DNA of 64,000 bases from Terebella lapidaria (Eukaryota > Annelida > Polychaeta > Terebellida > Terebellidae): positions 13,946,664 to 14,010,663 of the forward strand of contig OX424556.1 of NCBI GenBank assembly GCA_949152475.1. Reading direction: 5' to 3'. A program made the translations under genes and the position numbers. This document shows, in pieces, positions 24,780-37,431 of the stretch (position 1 is the stretch's first letter; each line of letters opens with the position of its first letter). The notes beneath the pieces were generated by a model. The model saw nothing but the letters and a program-made list of their open reading frames with translations. It ran no database searches and was not told the origin of the DNA.

Positions 24780-27650
24780 AGATGCCCTGGAGTTCAAGCA
24801 CTCAGTGTTACCTGGGCTTGAGTTCAGGTCATCAAAAGATGTTTTACAAATGACATCCTTTCTGCCCTAAAAACAAACCAAACATTTATCTTCGATGAAT
24901 GTCCATTATGGACAATATACTCAGTTTTGTTGTAACCTGCTTGTTTCAGCTTGCGTTGGAACAACCCCAAGGTCACCAAAAGATGTCATACATATGATTT
25001 CCCATATGCTCACAAACAAACATACACACTATGTTCAAGTGTTTTAGCCTTTTTCCATTTGTGTACAGTCATCTTGAGCCAATCATAGGGCAAAGTGGTC
25101 CACTTTTAGCGATTCAATAAAAATTTAAATTGAATAGCAGGTACAGATTTGATTTGACAGACAAATTATTTTGAGAAAATAAACATGTAGATTCGCAAGT
25201 GATTCAAAGCCAAACTACCATTCTTTTGATTCATTCTTACATGATACATGCACATAACTAATTAAGCAAACATTCATGACTAAATGCATTGCTGTTATTA
25301 TGGATTGGTAATGAAGCACACACAAAATGACATAATCACATTCGAGCAAAAAAATTTGGCATTTTATGTATTTAGTGGCAGTGACACTGTACGATAAGGA
25401 CATTCATGTTCCGTAATCGTGCCACTCGCGAATGGGGAATTGTCACCTGATACACAGTGGTTTTAACACACGAGACAACACAACACGTCGCGTGCTCGCC
25501 ATGATAGACATCGGCGACATCGATTGTTAAATGATGGCATTTGCATGGTACGACAAGTAACACATGTCAGAATTTTGAATTTTGAATATAACAAACTCGA
25601 ATGTTGATTGAAGGCTATTTTGCCTTTCAGGCCCCAGACGTGGTAGTGGAATAATGTTATTGTTCTTAGACGCATGCAAACACAATTTACAAATGGCAGA
25701 CAGGGAAGGGATGTGACAGGGAAGATAAGAAGATACTTTTAATGAAGTGCACACCATATATTCAGACGTACATGTTCGAAGATGAAGTGAAAGCAACAAG
25801 ATCCTTTGACCTTCTCGACCACATGTAGACTTTATTAGAAGATGTAAGTTAACACAACAAAGTTATCTTCTTCCATGATTAACCAAAAAGAGGAAGCGCT
25901 TGGTATCAATAAGTACTTGGAAACATACTTGGATATACAACTGAATCTAACCATCCGCAATTGAAAGCAATATATACTAGCTCTACACATTCCTTACCTC
26001 TAGGGTTGTTCAGAAAATAACATTTCTCACAAAACCATTCCTATTCATTATACTATTTAACCATTTTACTATTCATGATATACCTAGAAAACACTTTTTG
26101 CAGAATTTTAGCAACTCATCATGAGGTCCCTCAAAGCCTCTGAACATAACTATGTGTAATAAATGACATGGAACCATATAAATGTATCCATCTCGGGTGC
26201 AAATAGACATACTTTAGAAAATAGTCTCAAAATGTTGAACATTAGATAGTCACAGATAAATATCCATTTTTCGTATACTTTCGTATGCCAGTTTATTTAA
26301 TACTACACTATTTCGGCCACGTTGGGCAGAAATATAAAATATAATTAAACTTTCCACATATGTTTTTCACATAGTTCTCTTGTATCTTTTCACAATATTC
26401 TTATCACATAATCACACACAATCACAAACTGGATATTTCACATTGAGAGTTCAGCACATTAACATAACAAACAAGTGTAAAGCTCCCATCCCCTATATTT
26501 CTATGAACATACTAATTATATAATTATATTATTTTTATGAACATTCTGATTATGCTATTTCTATGAACATACTGATATCTATTAAAATATACAGGTAATA
26601 TTTTCCTCTTGAACTTGCATGTGTAGCGCCATCTTATTCACCCTGCCGGCGACGCCCTAAATTGTACCATTCATGCTCATCACACAATGTGAGGTTGGCC
26701 ACACATTCATTCCAATAATGCAGAGTTTGGTGTTGGAACAAGCTGCCACAGGCACAATGCGTCATCTACATAAATGAATCCCTGAAGACCTTGAAATCTG
26801 TTTTCTTCATTGACACGACGAAGAGTCCTTTATGTAGTCACGTTCAGTACGTAATTTCTTAGGGATGTCATGGAGAATTTGAAAACGGCACTTTTGGAAA
26901 TGATATTCATTAGCTCCAACATATCATTCCTCCGCCCCCCCCCCCCCCCTATATCACTATGAACATATATATGGCAGAGATTCTGATTTCTATATAACGT
27001 CAGCCGTAGAATCTCATTTCGTCAGTATCCACCTTTCAAAAGTAATTAAAGAACTGATTTGACTTTCTAGGGTTTTTAAGGTTGTCATAAAATCAGTATG
27101 AGTACTCATTTCAGTGATAAAAGAAATTGCATACTCACACTGTGTGTTTCACGTCTTTCTCTTTATAAATCATTTATTTGGTGATAAAATGCTATTGCTT
27201 CTTCTTTATATACCTGTGGCTGTTTTTATCAAGTTTCACACCAAAGATGTTGCCCTCGGCGGTGCTTCATCCTTCCAGTTTGTAAGCTGCACATTGAGAA
27301 TATTGCCATATTGTGGTGGACAATGATGAACAGCTGTCACCTTGCTATAAACTGACCTTCAGACTAATGAGATTTAGGTGTTGACATAATTCATCTCAAT
27401 CGCCACACTGCAGCAATATTAATGGTCTCATCTCTTTGTTGTTAAACAGGGAGAGAAATTTTCAGGAAGAGAATGGGTTAGAACGAGCCTGAGAATTTCG
27501 GGTATCTCGTACGGTTTGGGTATCATTCGATAACGGGTCAACTTATTTCCCGTACTGGACAAAATACGCATCAAGTACCCAGCAGAATTTGGAGCATTCC
27601 AGGCAATCAGGTCCGTGCACATAATGTATATATTATATTGAATTTGCCGA
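24780..27650. repeat. First copy of an old segmental duplication
   Basis: 24780-25800 matches 29110-30030 in order: GTCCATTATGG near its start, then ACAGATTTGATTTGACAGAC, AATCACATTCGAGCAAAAA, TCACCTGATACACAGTGGT, GAGACAACACAACACGTCG, and AAGATACTTTTAATGAAGTG at the end. About 25930-25960 matches 30560-30600, and 27070-27400 matches 39150-39450 (GTGATAAAATGCTATTG, GGTGCTTCATCCTTCCAGT, GAACAGCTGTCACCTTGCTA). No gene is recognised. A C-run lies at 26937-26951. Confidence 0.65.
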
Positions 27651-28080
27651 TATCATTTCTTTTAGCAAAATAAACATTATCTGCCCAGCCTTGACACTGG
27701 TCTTTATTGGGACCCAATCTGTTGCATGAACATTGGTGTTTCCTTGATATTTTGAGCTGTCATGTAGTTATGTAAAAATTTCAATGCGCAGTATAATAGT
27801 TTACCTAACATTTCATTTTTTTTGGGTAAGAAATTATACATTCTGAACGAACTCAGCTATACGATAATACGTTTTCGTCCATAATTATAGCAGACAAATT
27901 TACATTGGTACTAACTGATATGTTAAATGAGTTTAATTCCCCGCATGTATTGTGTCGATAACAACCGTGGGGATTATTTACATTTTTGTGTCATGGATTA
28001 GTTGTATACTGTATCGTTTTGTTCGTTATAAATGTTGGAAATATTGTGACGGATCGTTGTTCACATTTTGTGCGATATAG

Positions 28081-28155
28081 GTATATATATATATATATAT
28101 ATATGTGATGAATATCACATTATTTTGCGACATATGTGATGAATATCACATCTTA
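28081..28155. repeat. AT microsatellite and repeated ATGTGATGAATATCACAT palindrome
   Basis: A short (TA)n run at about 28082-28104 is followed by two copies of the near-palindromic TGTGATGAATATCACAT at about 28104-28154. Confidence 0.7.
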
Positions 28156-28415
28156 TGTCTGGAATAAAATTATATTTATGAATACATATATCTAACCCTG
28201 AATTGGCCTGGAGCTAATTATTTCAAAAAATATTTTACAAGAGGGAGGCGCGGGTCGATAGTCATCCTGGACACTGGGAACCGAGTCAGACCAATGTAAC
28301 TAGAGGGCCGAATAGGAGAGCGTCACCAGAGGGCATGAAACAGGCGTGGGAACCCGGGCTCTAGTTAGGCAACAAGACAATCTTTCAGCGACCAACGAAA
28401 AAACCTTCGTTCGTG

Positions 28416-28745
28416 TGACGTCAACTCAAACCTGTATACGCCCACCTTCACACACTAGCACTGATAGAACGAGCTGAGATAGCTACCACGATAATCCAGT
28501 GCTATCCATCGGGACTGTCGAATGCTTGGGTTATGGTTACCGGGGTATGATATCACTTCATGGTATATAATCACGCCTTCTTTCAGACAACGACAATGAT
28601 AGAACGAGCTCAGATAGATTCCAGGAAAAATTCCTGTCGAAGTCTTGGGTACCGAGGTGTGACGTCACCTGCGCCCAATACAAACCCTTCCCTTACCTCG
28701 GACGCCGACAGTGATAGAACGAGCTGATATAGCGACCAGCAAATA
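28416..28745. repeat. Three tandem units pairing TGACGTCA with TGATAGAACGAGCT
   Basis: TGACGTCA is at 28416 and 28660, with a degenerate TGATATCA at 28548. Each is followed 46-52 bases later by TGATAGAACGAGCT and a variable SAGATAG/GATATAG (28462, 28597, 28712). Unit spacing is about 115-135 bp, and ATCCATCGG recurs in the first and third. TGACGTCA is the CRE consensus bound by CREB/ATF proteins; regulatory activity here is inference. Confidence 0.6.
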
Positions 28746-29099
28746 TCCATCGGAGCTCAGGTTGAAATCTTTACAACAATTTACACATCTCGATGTAGCC
28801 GTAACCTGAGAAATGTGCACTCGAGTTCATCATAGGTCAAGATCAAGGTCACCACAAGATGCACCACTTGATACTTCCCATATATTCATGATATATATAT
28901 ACATCTAAAACTTTCCAACGGCTAATTCAAACATCTTCGGGTAACTATAGCCTTGACATTGAGTACTCAAGGTTAACTAAGGTCAAATTCGGGGTCACCA
29001 AAACGTGGACATATGAATTCCTATATGCTCAAAACTTAATCCTGACATGACAGAAGCAATGGGTCACAGCTTGCTGGAGCCATAAACCTTGAATTCATG

Positions 29100-30345
29100 C
29101 ACTCAAGGTGATGAGGTCGAGTTCAAAGTCATCGAAAGATGTTTCACAAATGACGTCCGTTTTTGCCCACAATAGAAACCAAACCTTTGTCTTGATGATG
29201 TCCATTATGGGCGATATACTCAGTTTGCTGTAGCTGGCTCGTATTAGCTTGCGCTGGAGCATCGAAGTCGCCTGAAGTCCAGTCCATGGTCACCAAAAAA
29301 TGTCTTGCATGTGATTTCTCAAATGCTAATAAACAAAACTAGAAACTATGTTACAGATTTGATTTGACAGACAAATTTGAGAATTTATTGTGAAATGGCC
29401 CAGATTCAATAGCGCAAGTGATTCGTTCTATTCATTCCTACATGTTACATGTACTTGGCTGTGTAATGAAGCACACACAAAATCACATAATCACATTCGA
29501 GCAAAAACAAACACTGATTTGGTATTTTTTCAATATTTAGCAGCAGTGACACTATGATTATAGAAATATATGCATTTTTATGGTATGATAAGGATGTGAT
29601 CCGTGATTATGCCACTGGCTAATGGAGAGCTGTCACCTGATACACAGTGGTCTTGATAAACGAGACAACACAACACGTCGTTTGCTCGCCATGTTAGTCA
29701 TCGAGTAACGCCCCGCATTCCAATGCACGGGGGCGGGTTTGTTGAATGATGATATTTGCATGATACGAGAGTTAACTCATGTCAAAAACTTAAATGTTGA
29801 AACTCAAAAACTTGAATGCTGTTTGAATATTTTTGCCTTTCAATCTCCAGGCGTGGTATTTGAATGACATTATTGTTCATAGACGCAGACATAATTTACA
29901 AATGGCATACAGGGAAGATACGAAGATACTTTTAATGAAGTGCAGACCATATATTTTGATATACATGTTCGGAGATGAGTAGAGATGTTCGCCAGTGAGA
30001 GCAACAACACCCTTTGAACTTAATGTAAGATTTTAGAGTTCGTCGGGCTAGAGTTAACATCCTAATGTTTTCGAGTTAACATCCTAGTATGAAAAAACAA
30101 CCGTTTAACCACTATATGATCACTATCTTCTTCTTTACAATTCCGAATATTTCAAGACGGCTGTCTTCGTTCGACTTCCTCAGTCAAAGTCTATTTTCCA
30201 AAAGCGTAGCGCCATGGCTGTTTACTTCCCGCCTAGTGTTGCGGAAGTCATGTCTAATTGGTTGAATGTGATGTCTGTGCACGTATTGTGTGCGTGTCTG
30301 TCATTTCCTTGTAGCTGTGGCTGCACGAGAAGGGAATGTAGGTAT
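29100..30345. repeat. Start of the second copy of the segmental duplication
   Basis: Collinear with 24780-25950 as described for that copy, with many substitutions and indels. No coding region is supportable. Confidence 0.6.
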
Positions 30346-31812
30346 GACGGGATGTAGGAGTCATTGTGTATGCGGTTAGGGTATGAAGGGATGTAAGTGT
30401 CATCGTGTCATGTATGTGGCCGTGTGTGGTGTTTTGAGGACGTACTATGGTCGAAAATATAGCCATATTAGAAGAAGCAAGTGAACATGACATCGGTCTC
30501 TTCTGATAATTCTGATAAAGGGATGACTGCTTGACATCATAATTCCGTGGCAACATGGTTGGATATCTATAGCTGAATCCAACGATCCGCAGTTGAACTC
30601 AAAACATACTGGCTAGAAACTTCTTCTACCTTGACAATAAAATTGCTCATTACTGTGTCAATGAGTTCACAAAGGTTATACTGTGTCCTTCATGAGTCGG
30701 GGCATGGTGTTTCAGGCTGTTAAACACCTCTTACCCTTGGTGAACGTGCCAAAACGAAAACGATGGAAGCCCAATGATAGACAGCGGTTATACCATCAAC
30801 GTTTTTGCATTCGGAAGTCAACATAATGCAATTGTTGCGAGGTTTATTCTTCCATCAACACGCTCCAGACTCAAAAACAGGAATGAGCAGTACAATACCA
30901 TATCGCAAGTTTTATTGTATGGTGGTAACCGCACTATATATATTCTGTTAGTGTAATTTTTCCCCAATGGTGCCATTGCTGCGGAGTTACGGTTGGTCAA
31001 CAGTCAGGATCGATGCATTATCAGCCGAATTCTGGTATGTTTTATTTGAGCTATATCTCTGCAGTTTGGCGACGAATTTCGCTGAAAATTGTTCCGTAGG
31101 TTCTGTACATGACTACAAGACTTGTTCAATGGCCAAATTGAACTCCCAGTCGATAATCATACAGATACCGAACGTTATACACCGCCAATTAAATGTAACT
31201 TACATAGGAAGCAGACAGCGTTTTAGGGTATAGGTTCTTGACTATGGTTAGATCACTTATCATAGAACAATAACATACTGCCTATTCTGGGGTTTGCATT
31301 GACACTTGGTGGTGATTTTTTTTTTTCAAAATAGCATGTTATTCATCATCTGCATGTAAAATACACTTGGCAAAAGAAATTGATTGTCAGTCGCATTAAT
31401 GACGTGTATATCCGTTGGAATTGAAAACTCAACCGCAAAATTTATGAAGAATTCAGCGAAGAGTAGTGTAGAACCAAAATCATAACAACATCACACCTGA
31501 ATACCACGCTCTCGATAGCTGAGCATTGACAGTATTTCCCATACGAATAATCCGCTGCCTAACTGACCATCACCACAAGACATTTTCAGTGAATCGCGAT
31601 AGATATGCGTATTTGCACATCAATTTGACATGAATATCGATGGGATACTTGAAAAAGCAGGGTAGGTAATTTATCATGGATATGTGCACTCGTGGTAGTT
31701 AAGAAACTGCACCATGTCCTGCTTCGTGTACGCAACGTACGTTTGTACTACAACAACAACATTCAACTCTATTTTTACACTAATTTATTAATGAAATCGT
31801 CAATCGCTTATT

Positions 31813-34800
31813 TACGGAAGCGTATTACCGCCATGCAAAAAAAATTTTTTATCTCGCCGTGGCGAGTTACTATCTCGCCGTGGCGAGTTACTATCTCGCC
31901 GTGGCGAGTTAGCATCTCGCCGTGGCGAGTTAGCTATCTTGCCGTGGCGAGTTACTATCTCGCCGTGGCGAGTTAGCTATCTCGCCGTGGCGAGTTACTA
32001 TTTCGCCGTGGCGAGTTACTATCTCGCCGTGGCGAGTTAGCTATCTCGCCGTGGCGAGTTACTATCTTGCCGTGGCGAGTTAGCTATCTCGCCGTGGCGA
32101 GTTACTATCTCGTCGTCGGTGTGTCATTGTATTCCTCAAACGTAGGTCGGCAGATACTATGGATTCACCCCATAGTTGATGATGAAATGATGATGAAATC
32201 AACCCTCTTGACACGCATGGCCTGTATGCGCTCTAGGTATGACAATTTCCATTGAATCGCTGGGATTGTGAACGAGTAGGTTGAGCAATGCTTGGACACG
32301 ACAACTGAAGTTTTCCAGAAATATTGAATATGTTAGATCTATGTGGATGGAGAAAAGAAGTAACTCGACGACAATGTCGAATATCGACTCCCCCTCCCAA
32401 AGTGTGTGTTTGAGATAATTATAGAGTATAATGCGAAATCTCATCCACGAATAACGTTCAAAATGTCTTTCGTTGGTATGAGATACGCCATTCATGCACT
32501 CAAGTTACATGTGTGCCACTAACTCAGTACTGGATCACTAAATCATGAGTATTCTTTCCAGGTCACTGATATTTATGCATCTAATATTAAGTGGCAGCTT
32601 TCACAATGTCGCTCTGATGAAATCAGCGACTTTTCTGCACAGCAAGATACATATTATTCACTCTTAGAAAAACAGGTTCCAGTGGGTTCCCTAACAAACC
32701 TTAACTCGAAACCGTGGAACAGCAACATATGTACAAGTGAACGCAACGTATATCAGGTGGGCCACATCCACCTCACAGGGTGACGACACCGTGCACGGCA
32801 ACCACGGGCTCGAGGTGGTAACCCTCACATCTCGTCCATATCAAGTCCCTAAGGTAGAAAGAGGTAAAGGTGTTATGGGATTGCCATCAGCATCACTTGA
32901 TCGAGGGGAACACATCCCATATATGGAGGCCGCCATGGCTCTACCTCAAACGAACTTACCATGACACTTACCTCAAACGAACAAGTGGAGTCCTGCTTGG
33001 CCAGGTCATAGCAAATTTGGATACACTTTTGAATCCAGGGCGAGTAGGAAGTGGAACGTATGTCTCGGTGGAATATTGACTGATGCGATATGAACAACAG
33101 ACGTTTGCCAGCACAAAGATTTTTTGTTCACTTAAGTTACAAGCGCAAAGCCTACACCGGGCATAGAAGACAGTCTTTTATCAGATTCGAGCCTAAGGAC
33201 GAAGCCAAGGCAGGGATCGTGAAGGCCAACGATGGAGAGAAGGCAAGCTTCACTAGGAAGGAAGGGATGACATGCAAGGAAACCTTGAGGCCATCCTCCA
33301 ACCAGAAAACCTTGGGAAGATCCAACGGATTCTTCCCTGTGATGCCCGGTTCATCTTGTTCTGGGACGGAGCTATGGAGACTTGAATTTGGGCTTCTTAT
33401 CATTGTTTTGTATGGCCGAAGGAATTAGTGACAGCTGTCCTTCATTTGTCTCGGCAGTGTTCCCTGTAGCCTCTGCCATGCCCCCCAGGCTGGATAAGGT
33501 TTTCATTTGTGTCAGCATTGTCCCAAGTAGGCTCTCCCACGTTCCCAGGCTGGATAAGGTCTTCATTGGTCTCAGCAGTGTCCCAAGTCGGACTAATTTG
33601 GACTTATTAACTCCTAGTTTGGACTTATAAGGTTCTTATAAGGTTCATTATACATGAATGGAGTAAAGGGTTTTTGACTCAGAGTATTTTCCCGATTTAT
33701 GCGTATAAATAAATATACACCTTTTTCTTAGCTTTCGAAGGTGCAATATGAAATTGATGTGTTTCAAACAACTTACTTTGAACCATAGGATATTCTTTTG
33801 AAAACAATTGGAAGGTACTCTGAAGAACCTGAAATGTTCTATTTAGAAACTTGAGTACTTTAGAGTGAACAAATATTGAACCACTTGGAGGTTCTTTACC
33901 TAACCTGCAAAGAACCTGAAATAGGTCAATATGGAACTGATTTTTTTTTGGGATGGAAACATATTTGAATGAGGGAGAGTTCTTCATAGAACCTAAACGT
34001 TATTTGATGGTACCTTTAAGTACCCCCAAAAGCTTCAATTCACTGGTTGTGAAAGAACCCGGGTTGAACCTTTACGAAAACTTCATCTCATAATTCCAAA
34101 TTTTCTTTACAAAGAACCTTTGAGGTTCCACGAAAAAGGTTCCACACAAAGAACCTTTCAAAAAGGTTCTAAATGAAACTGTTGAGGTTCCATATATGTA
34201 TAAGCTCAAACAACCGTAAAACGTTCTATCCAGAACCTATTCAGTACACGTTATATTGTACGCTCAATTCCGTCCATTATTGGCCCGAGATGGCCACTTT
34301 ATAAAAAATCTCGCCTGAACGCTGAATGCTTCATGATAGAGTCTGGATTTGTATTAATAGAATTAGGGTTAGGACAGGATAGGTATTTATCCTATCCTTT
34401 CCTAAATTTATCCAATTTAATGTGTGCAATTTCTGATGAACATGGACTTGACTCCAGCAGACCTCGAGTGCTCGAAAAATAGTTATAGCTACACCAAATT
34501 GCGCAGATTGGCCATAAGATACCCTTGACAAGCTTTTATAAGTTCGTATTATGGGTTCATGTGCTAAACATGTAGGAAGTCACAATTATGTGAAGGGCTC
34601 ATCTTTCGGTAACCTTGGAATTGATCTCAGATGACCTTGGGGGCTACGTCACGATGCTATTGAGGACAGAATAGTAACTCGCCACGGCGAGATAGTAACT
34701 CGCCATGGCGAGATAGTAACTCGCCATGGCGAGATAGCTAACTCGCCACGGCAAGATAGTAACTCGCCATGGCGAGATAGTAACTCGCCACGGCAAGATA

Positions 34801-34985
34801 GTAACTCGCCATGGCGAGATAGCTAACTCGCCACGGCAAGATAGTAACTCGCCATGGCAAGATAGCTAACTCGCCACGGCAAGATAGTAACTCGCCATGG
34901 CGAGATAGTAACTCGCCACGGCGAGATAGTAACTCGCCATGGCGAGATAAAAATTTTTTTTGCATGGCGGTAATACGCTCCCGTA
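31813..34985. mobile_element. Foldback-like DNA element, 3.17 kb, with 6-bp target-site duplication
   Basis: Ends are inverted: TACGGAAGCGTATTACCGCC at 31813 and the complement of TACGGGAGCGTATTACCGCC ending at 34985. They are flanked by CTTATT at 31807-31812 and 34986-34991. The uninterrupted sister sequence near 36697 has a single CTTATT, showing a clean insertion with a 6-bp duplication. Inside each end, after an A/T run, is an array of about 13 near-palindromes: TCGCCGTGGCGA on the left (31851-32115) and TCGCCATGGCGA or TCGCCACGGCGA on the right (34676-34949), spaced 21-22 bp. The 2.5-kb core has short frames (33090-33428 among them) but no transposase I recognise. It looks like a non-autonomous Foldback-type element; superfamily unknown. 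Confidence 0.85.
33430..33620. repeat. Imperfect repeats in the core of the Foldback-like element
   Basis: Two to three copies of a block of about 60 bp with CAGGCTGGATAAGGTYTTCATT and GTCAGCATTGTCCCAAGT-type sequence. 33780-34240 is dense in AAGAACCT and its complement AGGTTCTT, giving diffuse short inverted repeats. Confidence 0.6.
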
Positions 34986-35190
34986 CTTATTCGCGTCACC
35001 TTCATAGATATATGCAGAATATATATTCCAAATTTCATGTAAGTTTGGTACGAAACGGCCGAGATATATGGACTAAAATTACACATGGTATTAAATTACC
35101 AGAACGTATGTCACCGTTACGCAATCTTGAGCCAGCAATGACAGTACCCATATTATGTCACAAACTCAAATTATAACACAACTAAGTAGC

Positions 35191-35270
35191 TATGGTGTCC
35201 GATGGCGGCCATCTCGCAACCTCGTAATTTCGTGGCGAGGTTGCGACGCGAAGTTGCGAGGTTGCGACGG
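35191..35270. mobile_element. Truncated left end of the 36897-37431 element
   Basis: Begins TATGGTGTCCGATGGCGGCC like the complete element and stops inside the GCGACGCGAAGTTGCGAG sub-repeats exactly at the tandem-duplication junction, where GACGGGATGTAGG resumes. Confidence 0.85.
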
Positions 35271-36896
35271 GACGGGATGTAGGAGTCATTGTGTATGCGG
35301 TTAGGGTATGAAGGGATGTAAGTGTCATCGTGTCATGTATGTGGCCGTGTGTGGTGTTTTGAGGACGTACTATGGTCGAAAATATAGCCATATTAGAAGA
35401 AGCAAGTGAACATGACAACGGTCTCTTCTGATAATTCTGATAAAGGGATGACTGCTTGACATCATAATTCCGTGGCAACATGGTTGGATATCTATAGCTG
35501 AATCCAACGATCCGCAGTTGAACTCAAAACATACTGGCTAGAAACTTCTTCTACCTTGACAATAAAATTGCTCATTACTGTGTCAATGAGTTCACAAAGG
35601 TTATACTGTGTCCTTCATGAGTCGGGGCATGGTGTTTCAGGCTGTTAAACACCTCTTACCCTTGGTGAACGTGCCAAAACGAAAACGATGGAAGCCCAAT
35701 GATAGACAGCGGTTATACCATCAACGTTTTTGCATTCGGAAGTCAACATAATGCAATTGTTGCAAGGTTTATTCTTCCATCAACACGCTCCAGACTCAAA
35801 CACAGGAATGAGCAGTACAATACCATATCGCAAGTTCTATGGTATGGTGGTAGCCGCACTATATATATTATGTTAGTGTAATTTTTCCCCAATGGTGCCA
35901 TTGTGGCGGAGTTACGGTTGGTCAAAAGTCAGGATCGATGCATTATCAGCCGAATTCTGGTATGTTTTATTTGAGCTATATCTCTGCAGTTTGGCGACGA
36001 ATTTCGCTGAAAATTGTTCCATAGGTTCTGTACATGACTACAAGACTTGTTCAATGGCCAAATTGAACTCCCAGTCGATAATCATACAGATCCCGAACGT
36101 TATACACCGCCAATTAAATGTAACTTACATAGGAAGCAGACAGCGTTTTACGGTATAGGTTCTTGACTATGGTTAGATCACTTATCATAGAACAATAACA
36201 TACTGCCTATTCTGGGGTTTGCGTTGACACTTGGTGGTGATTTTTTTTTTCAAAATACCATGTTATTCATCATCTGCATGTAAAATACACTTGGCAAAAG
36301 AAATTGACTGTCAGTCGCATTAATGACGTGTATATCCGTTGGAATTGAAAACTCAACCGCAAAATTTATGAAGAATTCAGCGACTCTAATAATTTCGAAG
36401 AGTAGTATAGAACCAAAATCATAACAACATCACACCTGAATACAACTGACCATCACCACAAGACATTTTCAGTGAATAGCGATAGATATGCGTATTTGCA
36501 CATCAATTTGACATGAATATCGATGGGATACTTGAAAAAGCAGGGTAGGTAATTTATCATGGATATGTGCACTCGTGGTAGTTAAGAAACTGCACCATGT
36601 CCTGCTTCGTGTACGCAACGTACGTTTGTACGTTACATTTGCTACAACAACATTCAACTCTATTTTTACACTAACTTATTAATGAAATCGTCAATCGCTT
36701 ATTCGCGTCACCTTCATAGATATATGCAGAATATATATTCCAAATTTCATGTAAGTTTGTTACGAAACGGCCGAGATATGGACTAAAATTGCACATGGTA
36801 TTAAATTACCAGAACGTATGTCACCGTTACGCAATCTTGAGCCAGCGATGCAGTACCCATATGTCACAAACTCAAACTACAACACAACTAAGTAGC

Positions 36897-37431
36897 TATG
36901 GTGTCCGATGGCGGCCATCTCGCAACCTCGTAATTTCGTGGCGAGGTTGCGACGCGAAGTTGCGAGGCTGCGACACGAAGTTGCCAGATTGCGATGCGAA
37001 ACAATGAGATTGCGACGCGAAACAGCGAGAGAGTGACGCGACTTTTTGCCTCGTCTTCTCGTTGATTCACGTCGCTACCTCGCAGCCGCGCGTCGCTACT
37101 TCGCAACCGCGCGATCACATTTGATCGGAAATGACGGGAACTTCTGTTCACATTATGAGCTATACCGTCCAAACTACCGAAGATTAACCGTCCCAGAAAC
37201 TTCACGCTCACGCAACCTCGGGCGCGGGAGCGACGCGAAGTTGCGAGGGAGCGACACGAAGTTGCGAGGTAGCGACGCGAAGTTGTGAGATTTTTCGCGT
37301 CGCTACCTCGTTGTTTCGCGTTGCTGTCTCGCTATTTCGCGTCGCAATCTCGCAACATCGTGTCGCAACCTCGCGTCGCTCTCTCGCCACAAAATTAAGA
37401 GGTTGCGAGATGGCCGCCATCGGACACCATA
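36897..37431. mobile_element. Inverted-repeat element with GCGACGCGAAGTTGCGAG sub-repeats
   Basis: Ends are TATGGTGTCCGATGGCGGCC at 36897 and its complement ending at 37431; the inverted region extends roughly 48 bp, to GTGGCGAG. Inside are arrays of GCGACGCGAAGTTGCGAGG and the complement CCTCGCAACCTCGCGTCGC, with a short unique centre near 37105-37205. Flanks AAGTAGC and AATAGC might be a degraded target-site duplication. No coding capacity. Confidence 0.75.

Larger units (their letters stand above)
30346..36985. repeat. Recent 1.75-kb tandem duplication, first unit interrupted
   Basis: Unit 1 is 30346-31812 plus 34986-35270; unit 2 is 35271 to about 36985. Both start GACGGGATGTAGGAGTCATT and are almost identical by eye over more than 1.7 kb, apart from a few small indels. 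Unit 1 is split by the inverted-repeat element at 31813-34985, which unit 2 lacks. Unit 1 ends inside a truncated copy of the small element that is whole at the end of unit 2. Confidence 0.9.

Noticed and set aside
30254-30556. 100-codon minus-strand frame, repeated at 35182-35481
   Set aside because: Repeated because the segment is tandemly duplicated; composition is low-complexity Thr/His and no domain is seen.
33090-33428. Possible transposase fragment in the core of the Foldback-like element
   Set aside because: No catalytic or zinc-finger motif seen; both strands are open over the same short span.
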